From Amycolatopsis acidiphila (lineage in GTDB: Bacteria; Actinomycetota; Actinomycetes; Mycobacteriales; Pseudonocardiaceae): a DNA stretch of 64,000 bases. Made by a program: the position numbers and the translations under genes. Numbering within the stretch: position 1 is the first letter of the stretch; every line of letters starts with the position of its first letter. Below, in pieces: positions 41,728-50,164 of the stretch. The notes under the pieces are model-generated. The model searched no databases, was not told where the DNA came from, and was given only the letters and a program-made list of their open reading frames with translations. Where the stretch lies: assembly GCF_021391495.1 (NCBI RefSeq), contig NZ_CP090063.1, positions 868,001 through 932,000 of the forward strand. The letters run 5' to 3'.

Positions 41728-42452
41728 AGGGAGCGATCCTCGCACGCCGGAACCCAGTACCGGTACTGATGGTGCTCACGGAACCCGAGCGCCTCGTAGA
41801 GCGCCAGCGCGGGGGCGTTGTCCACCGCGACCTGCAGCACGCATTCGGTCGCGCCACGCCCGGCCGCCCACTCCCCGGTGGCCGCCATGAGTGCCCTGGC
41901 CAGCCCCCGCCGCCGGTGCTGCGGGCGGACCGCCAGCCGGGATACGTGCAGCAGCCCACCCGCGACCGCGGCCCGGACAGCGCCCGCGGTGATCTCCGCC
42001 ACTGCGTACCCGACCTCGCCGGTCGTCAGGACGTGCCGCTGCGCGGGCGCCGGCTCGGTGGTCCCCGCGGCCAGCTCCCACCAGGCCGCCGACGGCTCGG
42101 GCAGGAAGGACACCCCGTCCGCGCCCGTCCCCAGCGGTCCGACGAGGACGGACACCAGGTGCCCGGCCGCGTGGTCGGTCTTCGGCACCCACCCCGCCGC
42201 CTCGATCGCCCGCTCGTTCGCGCTGCCGACCACGGCCTGGGCGACGGGCGGGATGTCGTGGGCGTGGGCGAACTCACACACCCGGTCCAGCGCCTCGGCG
42301 ACGGGCAGGCCCGGGTCGCCGACGGCGAGCGCGCTGTTCGCACGGCCGGTGAAACCGGAAGCCGCACGTAGCCGCCAGTCACCCACCTTGTCCTCGGTGA
42401 CGGCGGGCCAGGCGTCGGCGCAGAGCAGTTCGACGGTCTCGGTACGGTGCAC
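41724..42452 (-). CDS. GNAT-family N-acetyltransferase heading the F420 operon
   Basis: 242 aa. The C-terminal half is a GNAT domain with the acetyl-CoA loop VSRLAVRPQHRRRGLARALMAA and ATECVLQVAVDNAPALALYEALGFREHHQYRYW. The N-terminal half looks like a degenerate second GNAT copy (RLRAASGFTGRANSALAVGDPG). Substrate unknown. GTG 42452 is supported by CACAAT 6 nt upstream on the minus strand; the frame continues 29 codons further without support. Its stop overlaps fbiA (GTGA), so it is the first gene of the leftward operon. Confidence 0.88.
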   Translation of the reverse strand: MHRTETVELLCADAWPAVTEDKVGDWRLRAASGFTGRANSALAVGDPGLPVAEALDRVCEFAHAHDIPPVAQAVVGSANERAIEAAGWVPKTDHAAGHLVSVLVGPLGTGADGVSFLPEPSAAWWELAAGTTEPAPAQRHVLTTGEVGYAVAEITAGAVRAAVAGGLLHVSRLAVRPQHRRRGLARALMAATGEWAAGRGATECVLQVAVDNAPALALYEALGFREHHQYRYWVPACEDRSL

Positions 42453-42458
42453 ACCGAC

Positions 42459-42464
42459 ATTGTG
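42459..42464 (-). promoter_or_regulatory. Leaderless-type -10 hexamer CACAAT of the GNAT-fbiA operon
   Basis: CACAAT on the minus strand, 6 nt from GTG 42452. It is the likely promoter of the whole GNAT-fbiA-fbiB-NUDIX-GntR operon. Confidence 0.45.
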
Positions 42465-42559
42465 CCCGTCTAAGGGTGCCCTTATCTGGGAATGCCGGGC
42501 TTCGGACGCGTAATGTCCGATGTCGTAGCTGGATCTCATTCACACAGCAGGAGTGCGCA

Positions 42560-42880
42560 GTGACCTACGTGATCGCCGAGCCCTGCGTCGACGTGCTCGA
42601 CAAGGCGTGCATCGACGAGTGCCCAGTCGACTGCATCTACGAGGGTGACCGGATGCTCTACATCCACCCCGACGAGTGCGTGGACTGTGGCGCCTGCGAG
42701 CCGGTGTGCCCGGTGGAAGCCATCTACTACGAGGACGACGTCCCCGACGAGTGGGCGGCCTACACCAAGGCGAACGTGGACTTCTTCGACAAGCTCGGGT
42801 CCCCCGGCGGCGCGTCCAAGGTCGGCAAGACCAGCGACGACCCGCAGTGGATCAAGGACCTGCCCCCGCAGGGCGAATGA
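42560..42880 (+). CDS. fdxA: 7Fe ferredoxin ([3Fe-4S][4Fe-4S])
   Basis: 106 aa electron carrier. The first cluster uses CVDVLDKACIDECPVDC and the second CVDCGACEPVCP, the mycobacterial-type seven-iron arrangement. The tail ends DDPQWIKDLPPQGE. GTG 42560 has a GCAGGAG ribosome site; the open frame upstream lies in the promoter gap. It overlaps dapC by 4 nt (ATGA), the same pairing as fdxC-dapC (Rv1177-Rv1178). Confidence 0.95.
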   Translation: MTYVIAEPCVDVLDKACIDECPVDCIYEGDRMLYIHPDECVDCGACEPVCPVEAIYYEDDVPDEWAAYTKANVDFFDKLGSPGGASKVGKTSDDPQWIKDLPPQGE

Positions 42881-43965
42881 GCTCGCTGCCCGACTTCCCC
42901 TGGGACTCCCTCGCCGGGGCCAAGGCGACCGCGAACGCCCATCCGGGCGGTGTGGTCGACCTGTCCGTCGGTACCCCGGTCGACCCCGTCGCGCCGGGCA
43001 TCCGGGACGCGCTGGCCTCGGTGTCGGACATCCCGGGATACCCGCAGACGCACGGCACGCCGCAGCTGCGGGCCGCCGCGGTCGAGGCGTTGCGGCGCCG
43101 CCACGGCGTGACCGGGCTGGAGCCGGACGCGGTGCTGCCCACGATCGGCTCCAAGGAGCTGGTCGCGTGGCTGCCGAGACTGCTCGGCTTCGGTCCAGGC
43201 GACACGGTCGTGCTCCCGGAGCTGGCGTATCCGACGTACGAGGTCGGTGCGCTGCTGGCCGGTGCCTCGGTGCTGCGCTCCGACAGCCTCGTCGCGCTCG
43301 GGCCGCAGCGCCCGGCGATGATCTGGCTCAACTCGCCGTCCAACCCGACCGGCCGCGTGCTCGGTGTGGACCACCTGCGCAAGGTCGTCGAGTGGGCGCG
43401 CGAACGGGACGTGGTCGTCGTGTCCGACGAGTGCTACCTCGCGCTGGGCTGGGAGGGCGAGCCGGTCTCGGTCCTGCACCCGACGGTCAACGGCGGCAGC
43501 ACGACGGGGCTGCTGGCCGTGCACTCGCTGTCGAAGTCGGCCAGCCTCGCCAGCTACCGCGCCGGGTTCGTCACCGGTGACCCGGTGCTCGTCGCGCGGC
43601 TGCTGGAGATCCGCAAGCACGCCGGCATGATCGTGCCGCGGCCCGTCCAGGAGGCGATGACGGTCGCGCTCGCCGACGACGAGGTGCTGCGCACCCAGCG
43701 CGAGCGGTACGCGCGGCGGCGGACGGTGCTGCAGAAGGCGTTGCTGGACAACGGTTTCCAGATCGACCACTCCGAGGCCGGGCTGTACCTGTGGGCCACC
43801 AGGGGCGAGGACTCCTGGCAGACCGTGGGGTGGCTCGCCGAGCGCGGCATCCTGGTCGCCCCCGGCACCTTCTACGGCCCGGCCGGCGGCAAGCACGTGC
43901 GGGTGGCGCTGACAGCGACCGACGAGCGCGTCGAGGCAGCGGCCGACCGGCTCGCCGGTCAGTAG
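42877..43965 (+). CDS. dapC: N-succinyldiaminopimelate aminotransferase
   Basis: 362 aa PLP aminotransferase, fold type I. NSPSNPTGRVL (conserved Asn), VSDECYLALGWEG (Asp and Tyr), and the PLP lysine in SLSKSASLASYRAGFV. It acts in the succinylase branch of diaminopimelate and lysine synthesis. Opening SSLPDFPWDSLAGAKATANAHPGGVVDLSVGTPVDPVAP matches actinobacterial DapC. It is translationally coupled to the ferredoxin gene. Its end overlaps the convergent TetR gene by 7 nt. Confidence 0.93.
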   Translation: MSSLPDFPWDSLAGAKATANAHPGGVVDLSVGTPVDPVAPGIRDALASVSDIPGYPQTHGTPQLRAAAVEALRRRHGVTGLEPDAVLPTIGSKELVAWLPRLLGFGPGDTVVLPELAYPTYEVGALLAGASVLRSDSLVALGPQRPAMIWLNSPSNPTGRVLGVDHLRKVVEWARERDVVVVSDECYLALGWEGEPVSVLHPTVNGGSTTGLLAVHSLSKSASLASYRAGFVTGDPVLVARLLEIRKHAGMIVPRPVQEAMTVALADDEVLRTQRERYARRRTVLQKALLDNGFQIDHSEAGLYLWATRGEDSWQTVGWLAERGILVAPGTFYGPAGGKHVRVALTATDERVEAAADRLAGQ

Positions 43966-44540
43966 TCCTTACCCGTCAAACCCCGGTACACGAAGCGGGT
44001 CAGCGCTTCCAGAACGTCCTCTTCGGACAGTTCCGGGTGCACGGCGGGCCACATCTCGATGAACTGGTCGACCATCGCGAACATCATCGTGAGCGCGACA
44101 CGCGGCTCGGTCGGCAGGTCGATGCCGTCGAGGTGATCGAGGATGTCGGCCGTCTCGTCGGCGCCGAAGCGCGCGAACTTGGCCGCGATGTCCGGGCGCA
44201 CCAGTGCGGCCTGCCGCAGGGCCTGCAGCGTCGCGGCGTTCGCGCGCTGGAACCCCAGGTACGCCCGGACGTGGAAGCGGATCGCGTCCGGGTCGTTGAA
44301 GTCGCTCTTGTGCTCGGGTAGCGCCGCGGTCTCGTCGCTCTGCTCCGACAGGTCCGCCATGAGGGATTCGAGCAGCTCTTCCTTGCTCGCGAAGTGGTTG
44401 TAGAACGAGCCGGCCGCACGTCCCGCTGCCGCGGTGATGTCGGTGATCTTGGTGTTCAGGTAGCCCCGCTCGGCGAACAGCCGCTTCGCCGCGTCCTTCA
44501 GCGCGGCCTCCGTCTCGGCCGCCTTCTCCTTGCGATTCAC
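43959..44540 (-). CDS. TetR-family repressor
   Basis: 193 aa. HTH at about residues 30-55 (NTKITDITAAAGRAAGSFYNHFASKEELLESLM). The C-terminal helical ligand domain ends MFAMVDQFIEMWPAVHPELSEEDVLEALTRFVYRGLTGKDY. GTG 44540 follows AAGGAGG by 4 nt. It is divergent from an FAD monooxygenase, and the gap holds two copies of TGAATNNNNATTCA, so it probably represses the monooxygenase and perhaps itself. The ligand is presumably the monooxygenase substrate. Confidence 0.93.
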   Translation of the reverse strand: MNRKEKAAETEAALKDAAKRLFAERGYLNTKITDITAAAGRAAGSFYNHFASKEELLESLMADLSEQSDETAALPEHKSDFNDPDAIRFHVRAYLGFQRANAATLQALRQAALVRPDIAAKFARFGADETADILDHLDGIDLPTEPRVALTMMFAMVDQFIEMWPAVHPELSEEDVLEALTRFVYRGLTGKDY

Positions 44541-44577
44541 CGCACCTCCTTGACGGGAACGGTAGCAGCGAGCATGC

Positions 44578-44606
44578 TGAATTTAAATTCACTGAATGGA
44601 GATTCA
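44578..44606. promoter_or_regulatory. Two tandem TetR-type operators TGAATNNNNATTCA
   Basis: 44578-44591 is the perfect palindrome TGAATTTAAATTCA. 44593-44606 is TGAATGGAGATTCA with the same arms. Their centres are 15 bp apart. The second contains the GGAGA ribosome site of the monooxygenase (ATG 44609), so a bound repressor would cover promoter and translation start alike. This AT-rich island stands out in the high-GC sequence. Confidence 0.75.
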
Positions 44607-44608
44607 TC

Positions 44609-45997
44609 ATGAACGTGCTGATCGCCGGAGCCGGCCCGACCGGGCTCACACTGGCCATCGAGCTGGCTCGACGGGACGTCGAGGTCCGCATCGTCGACAA
44701 ATCGACCGAGTACTTCGCCGGCTCCCGCGGGGACGGGATCCAGCCGCGCACCCTGGAGGTGTTCGACGACCTTGGCGTGCTCGACGCGGTGCTGGCCGCG
44801 GGCGGGCCGCCGGTCCCGATGCGGGTGCACCTGCGGGGGGAGTTCGTGCAGGAGCGGCGGATGGCGCCGCCGCGCGAGCCCACCCCGGCCGTGCCGTACC
44901 CGAACCCGTGGATGCTGGGGCAGTCGCAGACCGAGGGGATCCTGCGCGACCGGCTCGCTGAGTTCGGCGTGCACGTCGAACTGGCCACCGAGGTGGTGTC
45001 CTTCGAGCAGGACGCCGACGGGGTCAGCACGACGCTGTCCACCGGCGAGGTCGTGCGCTCGTCGTACCTGGTGGGCGCCGACGGCGGGCGCAGCGTCGTG
45101 CGCAAGACCCTGGGCATCGCCTTCGAGGGCACTACGGACGAGTCCATCCGGATGCTGCTCGGGGATGTCGCGGCCGACCTCGACCCGGCCTACGGCTACT
45201 GGTTCGCGAACGAGCTGGACCCGCGCTCCGGTGTGATGCTCAGCCCGCTGCCGGGCACCGACCTGTTCCAGTTCGGCGCGCCGCTCACCGAGGACGACAG
45301 CTCGGCGGCGCTGGGGACGTTGCAGGCCAAGCTGGACGAGCGCTCAGCGGGCGTGCGGCTCACCCGGCTCGCGTGGTCGACGGTGTGGCGCCCCAATGTC
45401 CGGCTCGCCGAACGGTTCCGGGCCGGGCGGGTCTTCCTCGCGGGGGACGCGGCACACGTGCACCCGCCGACCGGCGGCCAGGGCCTCAACACCGGCGTGC
45501 AGGACGCGTACAACCTGGGCTGGAAGCTCGCCGACGGCTCGCCGGAGCTGCTCGACAGCTACGAGGCCGAGCGCCGGGAGGTCGCGGCGCGGGTGCTGGG
45601 CGTCAGCACCGGCATCATGCGCAAGTACGCCGAGGGCGCCGACGACGCGCACGAGCGCGGCGAGAACACCCTGCAGCTGGACATCAGCTACCGCACCTCG
45701 ACGGGGAAGCTCGTCGCGGGCGACCGGGCCCCGGACGCGCCCGTCGTCGACGCGAACGGCAAGGCGCTGCGGCTCTTCGACCTGTTCCGTGGCCCGCACG
45801 CGACGAGGCTCGTCTTCGGTGCGGACGCACCCGACGAGCCCCACGCGTATGCCGTGCTTCGGTCGGGCCAGACCGCTTCGGACACGTACGTCGTCGACGA
45901 GCAGGGGCACGCCTTCGCCGCCTACGACGCAGCCGACGGCGTCAGCGTCCTCGTGCGCCCGGACGGCTACGTCAGTTCGCGTGCAGAGCCGCGTTGA
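44609..45997 (+). CDS. FAD-dependent aromatic monooxygenase (PHBH family)
   Basis: 462 aa class A flavoprotein. FAD motif [19 protein letters not shown] at residues 4-22, the DG motif [17 protein letters not shown], and the GD motif [40 protein letters not shown]-terminal thioredoxin-like part follows ([29 protein letters not shown]). Such enzymes hydroxylate phenols, polyketides or antibiotics with NAD(P)H and O2; the substrate cannot be read. It is controlled by the divergent TetR regulator. Its last 26 nt overlap convergent dapD. Confidence 0.92.
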   Translation: MNVLIAGAGPTGLTLAIELARRDVEVRIVDKSTEYFAGSRGDGIQPRTLEVFDDLGVLDAVLAAGGPPVPMRVHLRGEFVQERRMAPPREPTPAVPYPNPWMLGQSQTEGILRDRLAEFGVHVELATEVVSFEQDADGVSTTLSTGEVVRSSYLVGADGGRSVVRKTLGIAFEGTTDESIRMLLGDVAADLDPAYGYWFANELDPRSGVMLSPLPGTDLFQFGAPLTEDDSSAALGTLQAKLDERSAGVRLTRLAWSTVWRPNVRLAERFRAGRVFLAGDAAHVHPPTGGQGLNTGVQDAYNLGWKLADGSPELLDSYEAERREVAARVLGVSTGIMRKYAEGADDAHERGENTLQLDISYRTSTGKLVAGDRAPDAPVVDANGKALRLFDLFRGPHATRLVFGADAPDEPHAYAVLRSGQTASDTYVVDEQGHAFAAYDAADGVSVLVRPDGYVSSRAEPR

Positions 45998-46952
45998 GCT
46001 CGACGGTCGCACCGGCGCGGGGGACGACCTCCACCGCGCCGGTCGCCGAGTTGCGGCGGAACAACGCGTTCGAGATGCCCGACAGCTCACGAGCCTTGAC
46101 CGAGCGGCCTTCCAGGACGACCTTCGTGCCCGCCGTGATGTACAGCCCCGCCTCGACCACCGAGTCGTCGCCGAGGGAGATGCCGACCCCGCCGTTGGCG
46201 CCGATGAGGCAGCGCTCACCCAGCGAGATGACCTCCTTGCCGCCACCGGAGAGCGTGCCCATGATCGACGCGCCGCCGCCGACGTCGGTGCCGTCGCCCA
46301 CGACGACCCCCGCGGAGATCCGGCCCTCGACCATGGACGCGCCGAGCGTGCCGGCGTTGAAGTTGACGAAGCCCTCGTGCATCACGGTGGTGCCACTGGC
46401 CAGGTGCGCGCCGAGCCGCACCCGGTCGGCGTCGCCGATGCGGACGCCGGCGGGGGTGACGTAGTCGACCATCCGCGGGAACTTGTCCACGCTGTACACG
46501 GTCACCGCGCCGCGGGCACGCAGCCCCAGCCGGGTCGTCTCGAAGCCTTCCACCGGGCAGGGCCCGTGGTTGGTCCACACGACGTTGGCCAGCAGGCCGA
46601 AGATGCCGTCCAGGTTCTGCCCGTGCGGCCGGACCAGCCGGTGCGAGAGCAGGTGCAGGCGCAGGTAGACGTCGTGCGCGTCGGCGGGGGAGTCGGCGAG
46701 GCGCACGATGCTGGTGCGCACCGCGATCACCTCGACACCGCGGTCGTCGTCCGGGCCGAGCAGTGCCGCGGCGGCCTCGCCGAGCGCTTCGACGGCCTGG
46801 TCGTGGGAGAGCCGCTCCGTCCCGGCGGTACCCGGCGTGCACAGCTTGGGATGCGGGAACCAGGTGTCCAGCACGGTGCCGTCGCCGCCGACGGTCGCCA
46901 GGCCGACGGCGGACGCGCCGGTGGTCTCGGGGTTCGGGGTCTCTTCGCTCAC
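45972..46952 (-). CDS. dapD: 2,3,4,5-tetrahydropyridine-2,6-dicarboxylate N-succinyltransferase
   Basis: 326 aa actinobacterial-type DapD, which succinylates tetrahydrodipicolinate in lysine and diaminopimelate synthesis. The C-terminal half is a left-handed beta-helix with hexapeptide repeats ([59 protein letters not shown]) and ends [22 protein letters not shown] 46952 is exactly 7 nt after TACCGT; GTG 46961 three codons upstream would lie inside that hexamer. DapC and DapE for later steps are within 5 kb. Confidence 0.95.
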   Translation of the reverse strand: MSEETPNPETTGASAVGLATVGGDGTVLDTWFPHPKLCTPGTAGTERLSHDQAVEALGEAAAALLGPDDDRGVEVIAVRTSIVRLADSPADAHDVYLRLHLLSHRLVRPHGQNLDGIFGLLANVVWTNHGPCPVEGFETTRLGLRARGAVTVYSVDKFPRMVDYVTPAGVRIGDADRVRLGAHLASGTTVMHEGFVNFNAGTLGASMVEGRISAGVVVGDGTDVGGGASIMGTLSGGGKEVISLGERCLIGANGGVGISLGDDSVVEAGLYITAGTKVVLEGRSVKARELSGISNALFRRNSATGAVEVVPRAGATVELNAALHAN

Positions 46953-46959
46953 GGCCCCC

Positions 46960-46965
46960 ACGGTA
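46960..46965 (-). promoter_or_regulatory. Leaderless-type -10 hexamer TACCGT of dapD
   Basis: TACCGT on the minus strand, 7 nt from GTG 46952, in the 25-bp gap after the lipoprotein gene. Confidence 0.5.
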
Positions 46966-46977
46966 ACCGACCGCCGG

Positions 46978-47409
46978 TCAGCCGGTGGCGACCTGGGTGT
47001 CGACGGCCTGCTTGATGTCGCGGAGGCTGGTCGCGATGTCGCGCAGCGCCGTTGAGCAGGGGGTTCCCGGGTTCGTGGCGGTATCGCAGTGTGCGCTGCG
47101 GTAGGCCCCGACGGCCTTGTCGAGCCCGTCGGCCAGGGTGTTCAGCTCGGGGTGCTTCGCGCCCGCCAGCTGCCGGACCATGCCGACGCTGCCACCCAGT
47201 TCGGTGACGTACTTCTCGCAGCCCTTCGGCACCTGTTTCTCGGGGGCCGAGAAGCAGGTGTCGGCCGTGTAGGCCCGCAGCTTCGTCGCGAGCGCGTCGG
47301 GAGTGGTGGCCTCGCCCGCGCCCTTGGGTGTCGGACCGGCTTCTTCGCCGCCACAGCCGGCCAGCGCAAGCGCGAGGGCGAGGACGGCCAGGGTCTTTCG
47401 CGTGCGCAC
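46978..47409 (-). CDS. Small secreted lipoprotein with four cysteines
   Basis: 143 aa. Signal peptide with lipobox: [21 protein letters not shown], lipidated Cys at about residue 19. The mature part is helical ([46 protein letters not shown]) with four cysteines likely forming two disulfides. No domain recognised. The frame is open far upstream, but GTG 47409 starts the signal peptide and is 6 nt after TACGGT. It is divergent from dapE, with 36 bp between starts, and upstream of dapD. Confidence 0.82.
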   Translation of the reverse strand: MRTRKTLAVLALALALAGCGGEEAGPTPKGAGEATTPDALATKLRAYTADTCFSAPEKQVPKGCEKYVTELGGSVGMVRQLAGAKHPELNTLADGLDKAVGAYRSAHCDTATNPGTPCSTALRDIATSLRDIKQAVDTQVATG

Positions 47410-47415
47410 GCTGAC

Positions 47416-47421
47416 ACCGTA
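47416..47421 (-). promoter_or_regulatory. Leaderless-type -10 hexamer TACGGT of the lipoprotein gene
   Basis: TACGGT on the minus strand, 6 nt from GTG 47409. It faces the dapE hexamer 12 bp away. Confidence 0.4.
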
Positions 47422-47432
47422 CGCGCACCGGA

Positions 47433-47438
47433 TAGTGT
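47433..47438 (+). promoter_or_regulatory. Leaderless-type -10 hexamer TAGTGT of dapE
   Basis: TAGTGT is exactly 7 nt before ATG 47446, with no Shine-Dalgarno. Confidence 0.5.
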
Positions 47439-47445
47439 CGGGCCC

Positions 47446-48510
47446 ATGGCACTTGACCTGCATGCCGACCCCGTCGACATCACCGCCGCGCTGGTGGACA
47501 TCCCCAGCGTGTCGGGCGAGGAGGCGGCGATCGCCGACGCCGTGCATGCCGCGCTCACCGAGCAGGCCGGGCACCTGGAGGTGGTCCGCAACGGCGACGC
47601 GGTGCTGGCGCGCACGAACCTCGGCCGCCCGTCGCGGGTGATCCTCGCCGGGCACCTGGACACGGTGCCGGTGAACCAGAACCTGCCGCTGCGCCGCGAC
47701 GGCGAGACCCTGCACGGCCTCGGCACGGTCGACATGAAGGGTGGTGACGCGGTCTTCCTGAGCCTGGCGGCGACGGTGCTCGATCCGCGCCACGACGTGA
47801 CCTTCGTCTTCTACGACTGCGAAGAGGTCGAGGCGACGCGCAACGGGCTCGGCCGCATCGAGCGGGAGCTGCCGGAGTGGCTGCGGGCGGACCTGGCGAT
47901 CGTCGGCGAGCCGTCGAACGCGGTGATCGAGGCGGGCTGCCAGGGCACCATGCGTGTCGAGCTGCGGTGCACCGGCAGGCGGGCGCACACGGCGCGGGCG
48001 TGGATGGGCGAGAACGCGATCCACGCGCTCGCCGAGCCGATGCGGCGGCTGGCCGGATACCGGCCGCGCGACGTCGACATCGACGGGCTGCGTTACCGCG
48101 AGGGCCTGCAGGCGGTGCGCGTGTCGGGCGGGGTCGCCGGGAACGTGGTCCCGGACGAGGCGGTGCTGTCGGTCAACTTCCGGTTCGCCCCGGACCGGAG
48201 CGTGGAAGAGGCGGAAAAGCATCTGCGCGAGGTGTTCGACGGGTTCGATCTGTCCGTTGTGGACCGCTCGGCGGGTGCGCTGCCCGGGCTGTCCGCGCCG
48301 GCCGCCGCGGAGCTGGTCGAGGCCGCGGGCGGGCAGGCCGCGGCGAAACTGGGCTGGACCGACGTCGCCCGGTTCGCGGCGCTCGGCATGCCGGCGGTCA
48401 ACTTCGGCCCCGGCGACCCGACGCTCGCGCACACCCGGGAAGAATTCGTTCACGCGACCGAAATCAGCCAGGTGGCCGGTGTCCTGCGGGAGTTTCTGGG
48501 GGGTCGCTAG
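47446..48510 (+). CDS. dapE: Succinyl-diaminopimelate desuccinylase
   Basis: 354 aa M20 zinc amidohydrolase releasing LL-diaminopimelate. Metal and catalytic residues: [12 protein letters not shown] (His, Asp), [15 protein letters not shown] (Asp), [14 protein letters not shown] (catalytic Glu pair), [15 protein letters not shown], and C-terminal [17 protein letters not shown] (His). Full length. ATG 47446 is preceded at 7 nt by TAGTGT, supporting a leaderless start; the open frame further upstream runs through the lipoprotein region. Confidence 0.95.
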   Translation: MALDLHADPVDITAALVDIPSVSGEEAAIADAVHAALTEQAGHLEVVRNGDAVLARTNLGRPSRVILAGHLDTVPVNQNLPLRRDGETLHGLGTVDMKGGDAVFLSLAATVLDPRHDVTFVFYDCEEVEATRNGLGRIERELPEWLRADLAIVGEPSNAVIEAGCQGTMRVELRCTGRRAHTARAWMGENAIHALAEPMRRLAGYRPRDVDIDGLRYREGLQAVRVSGGVAGNVVPDEAVLSVNFRFAPDRSVEEAEKHLREVFDGFDLSVVDRSAGALPGLSAPAAAELVEAAGGQAAAKLGWTDVARFAALGMPAVNFGPGDPTLAHTREEFVHATEISQVAGVLREFLGGR

Positions 48511-48513
48511 TCT
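48508..48513 (+). promoter_or_regulatory. Leaderless-type -10 hexamer TAGTCT of the first LOG gene
   Basis: TAGTCT starts at the dapE stop codon and lies 7 nt before GTG 48521. Confidence 0.45.
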
Positions 48514-48520
48514 TGCGGGG

Positions 48521-49306
48521 GTGACGATGGACGAGACCGACGAAGCGGCCGAGTACCCCGAGCATCCGCGGGAGAAGCACCGGGGGCCGGTGGTGTTGCG
48601 CCGGGGCAGCCGCGACGAGGACAGCACCACCGACCAGCGGCTGCTCGACTCGCGCGGGCCCAGCGACTGGGTGCACACCGACCCGTGGCGCGTGTTGCGC
48701 ATCCAGGCCGAGTTCGTCGAGGGCTTCGGCGCGCTGGCCGAGGTCCCGCGTGCGGTGACGGTGTTCGGCTCCGCCCGGACCCCGCGTGACCACCCCGAGT
48801 ACGAGCTGGGCCGCAAGATCGGCGCGGCGCTCGCGCACGCCGGGTTCGCGTCGATCACCGGCGGCGGGCCGGGTTCGATGGAGGCGGTCAACCGGGGCGC
48901 GTCCGAGGCGGGTGGCCTGTCGATCGGGCTCGGCATCGAGCTGCCGTTCGAGCAGGGCCTGAACCCGTGGGTCGACCTCGGGGTGAACTTCCGGTACTTC
49001 TTCACCCGCAAGACGATGTTCATCAAGTACGCGCAGGCGTTCATCTGCCTGCCAGGCGGGTTCGGCACCCTCGACGAGCTGTTCGAGGCGCTCACGCTGG
49101 TGCAGACCAAGAAGGTGACGAAGTTCCCGGTCGTCCTCTTCGGACAGTCCTACTGGGGCGGGCTGTACGACTGGGTGAAGAACACCGTCTACGGCGAGGG
49201 CAAGGTAGGGGAGAAGGACCTGGCGCTGCTGCACGTGACCGACGACATCGACGACGCGGTGCGGGTGGTCCAGGAGTCGTACAAGGCATGGGAGGACACC
49301 CACTAG
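48521..49306 (+). CDS. LOG-family (TIGR00730) protein, long form
   Basis: 261 aa. Nucleotide-binding fold: [75 protein letters not shown], and the LOG motif [21 protein letters not shown] proteins release free cytokinin-type bases from nucleoside monophosphates; in bacteria some are nucleotide 5'-monophosphate nucleosidases. The roughly 70-residue N-terminal extension is acidic and basic mixed. GTG 48521 follows TAGTCT by 7 nt. The next gene is a second, shorter LOG protein. Confidence 0.9.
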   Translation: MTMDETDEAAEYPEHPREKHRGPVVLRRGSRDEDSTTDQRLLDSRGPSDWVHTDPWRVLRIQAEFVEGFGALAEVPRAVTVFGSARTPRDHPEYELGRKIGAALAHAGFASITGGGPGSMEAVNRGASEAGGLSIGLGIELPFEQGLNPWVDLGVNFRYFFTRKTMFIKYAQAFICLPGGFGTLDELFEALTLVQTKKVTKFPVVLFGQSYWGGLYDWVKNTVYGEGKVGEKDLALLHVTDDIDDAVRVVQESYKAWEDTH

Positions 49307-49875
49307 TGCGCCGGATCTGTGTGTTCTGTGGTTCTTCGCCGGGCAAGGACCCGGTGTATGCGGAGCAAGCCGCCGTGCTGGGCAAGCTGCTCGCCGAGCG
49401 TGGCATCGGCCTCGTCTACGGCGGGGCGAGTGTCGGCATCATGGGCGTGGTGGCCGACGCGGCCCTCGCGGCGGGCGGTGACGTGATCGGCGTGATCCCG
49501 CAGCACCTCAAGCGCGTCGAGATCGCGCACGCGGGGTTGACGGAGCTGTACGTGACGGCCGACATGCACGAACGCAAGGCGAAGATGGCCGAGCTCGCCG
49601 ATGGTTTCCTGGCGCTGCCCGGTGGGGCGGGGACGCTCGAGGAGCTGGCCGAGGTGTGGACGTGGGCGCAGCTGGGGCTGCACTCGAAGCCGCTGGGGCT
49701 GGTGGACGTGGCGGGGTACTACCGGCCGCTGCGGGAGTTCGCGGACCACATGGTGGCGGAGGGCTTCCTGCGGCAGGAGCACCGGGACCTGGTCTTCGTG
49801 GACGCCGACCCGGTCGTGCTCCTGGATGCCTTTGCCAGGTACGAGGCCCCCACCGTGGCGAAGTGGGTCCAGTAG
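49306..49875 (+). CDS. LOG-family (TIGR00730) protein, short form
   Basis: 189 aa typical LOG phosphoribohydrolase: [57 protein letters not shown], then [47 protein letters not shown] (PGGxGTxxE and catalytic Arg/Glu). GTG 49306 overlaps the stop of the long-form gene by 1 nt (TAGTG), so the two are co-translated. It corresponds to Rv1205, which lies close to dapE in M. tuberculosis. Confidence 0.93.
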   Translation: MRRICVFCGSSPGKDPVYAEQAAVLGKLLAERGIGLVYGGASVGIMGVVADAALAAGGDVIGVIPQHLKRVEIAHAGLTELYVTADMHERKAKMAELADGFLALPGGAGTLEELAEVWTWAQLGLHSKPLGLVDVAGYYRPLREFADHMVAEGFLRQEHRDLVFVDADPVVLLDAFARYEAPTVAKWVQ

Positions 49876-50042
49876 GGAGACCGGTTCGGTAGCATCACGG
49901 TTTTCCTGCTGGCCGGCTCGCGAAGGCGAACTCACAGCGCCAGCCACCCACCAACGGCAGCCGGGTATGGCCGCGCCCGCTCGCCCCCTTACCCCGATCC
50001 CCGCGTCCGTTGAACGATGAAAGATCGGGGTGGGGTGGCCCA

Positions 50043-50061
50043 CCTCGCGCTCCGCGCGAGG
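50043..50061. repeat. Hairpin CCTCGCG-5-CGCGAGG in the LOG/acyltransferase gap
   Basis: A perfect 7-bp inverted repeat in the 289-bp convergent gap 49876-50164. It may help end transcription, but no T-run follows. The rest of the gap shows no gene I can support. Confidence 0.35.
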
Positions 50062-50164
50062 TCCCCGAGACCCCCTCATCTCGCCTGACGCAGTTGGTCA
50101 GTTGCGCGGTCATCCCGTCGCCCGCCGGACCCAGCACACGTTGCAGGTCCCCGCCCCGCCGAAC

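Noticed and set aside
44609..45997. Assigning the FAD monooxygenase as a rifampicin monooxygenase
   Set aside because: General PHBH-family motifs are present, but nothing specific for the rifampicin enzyme. The substrate stays open.
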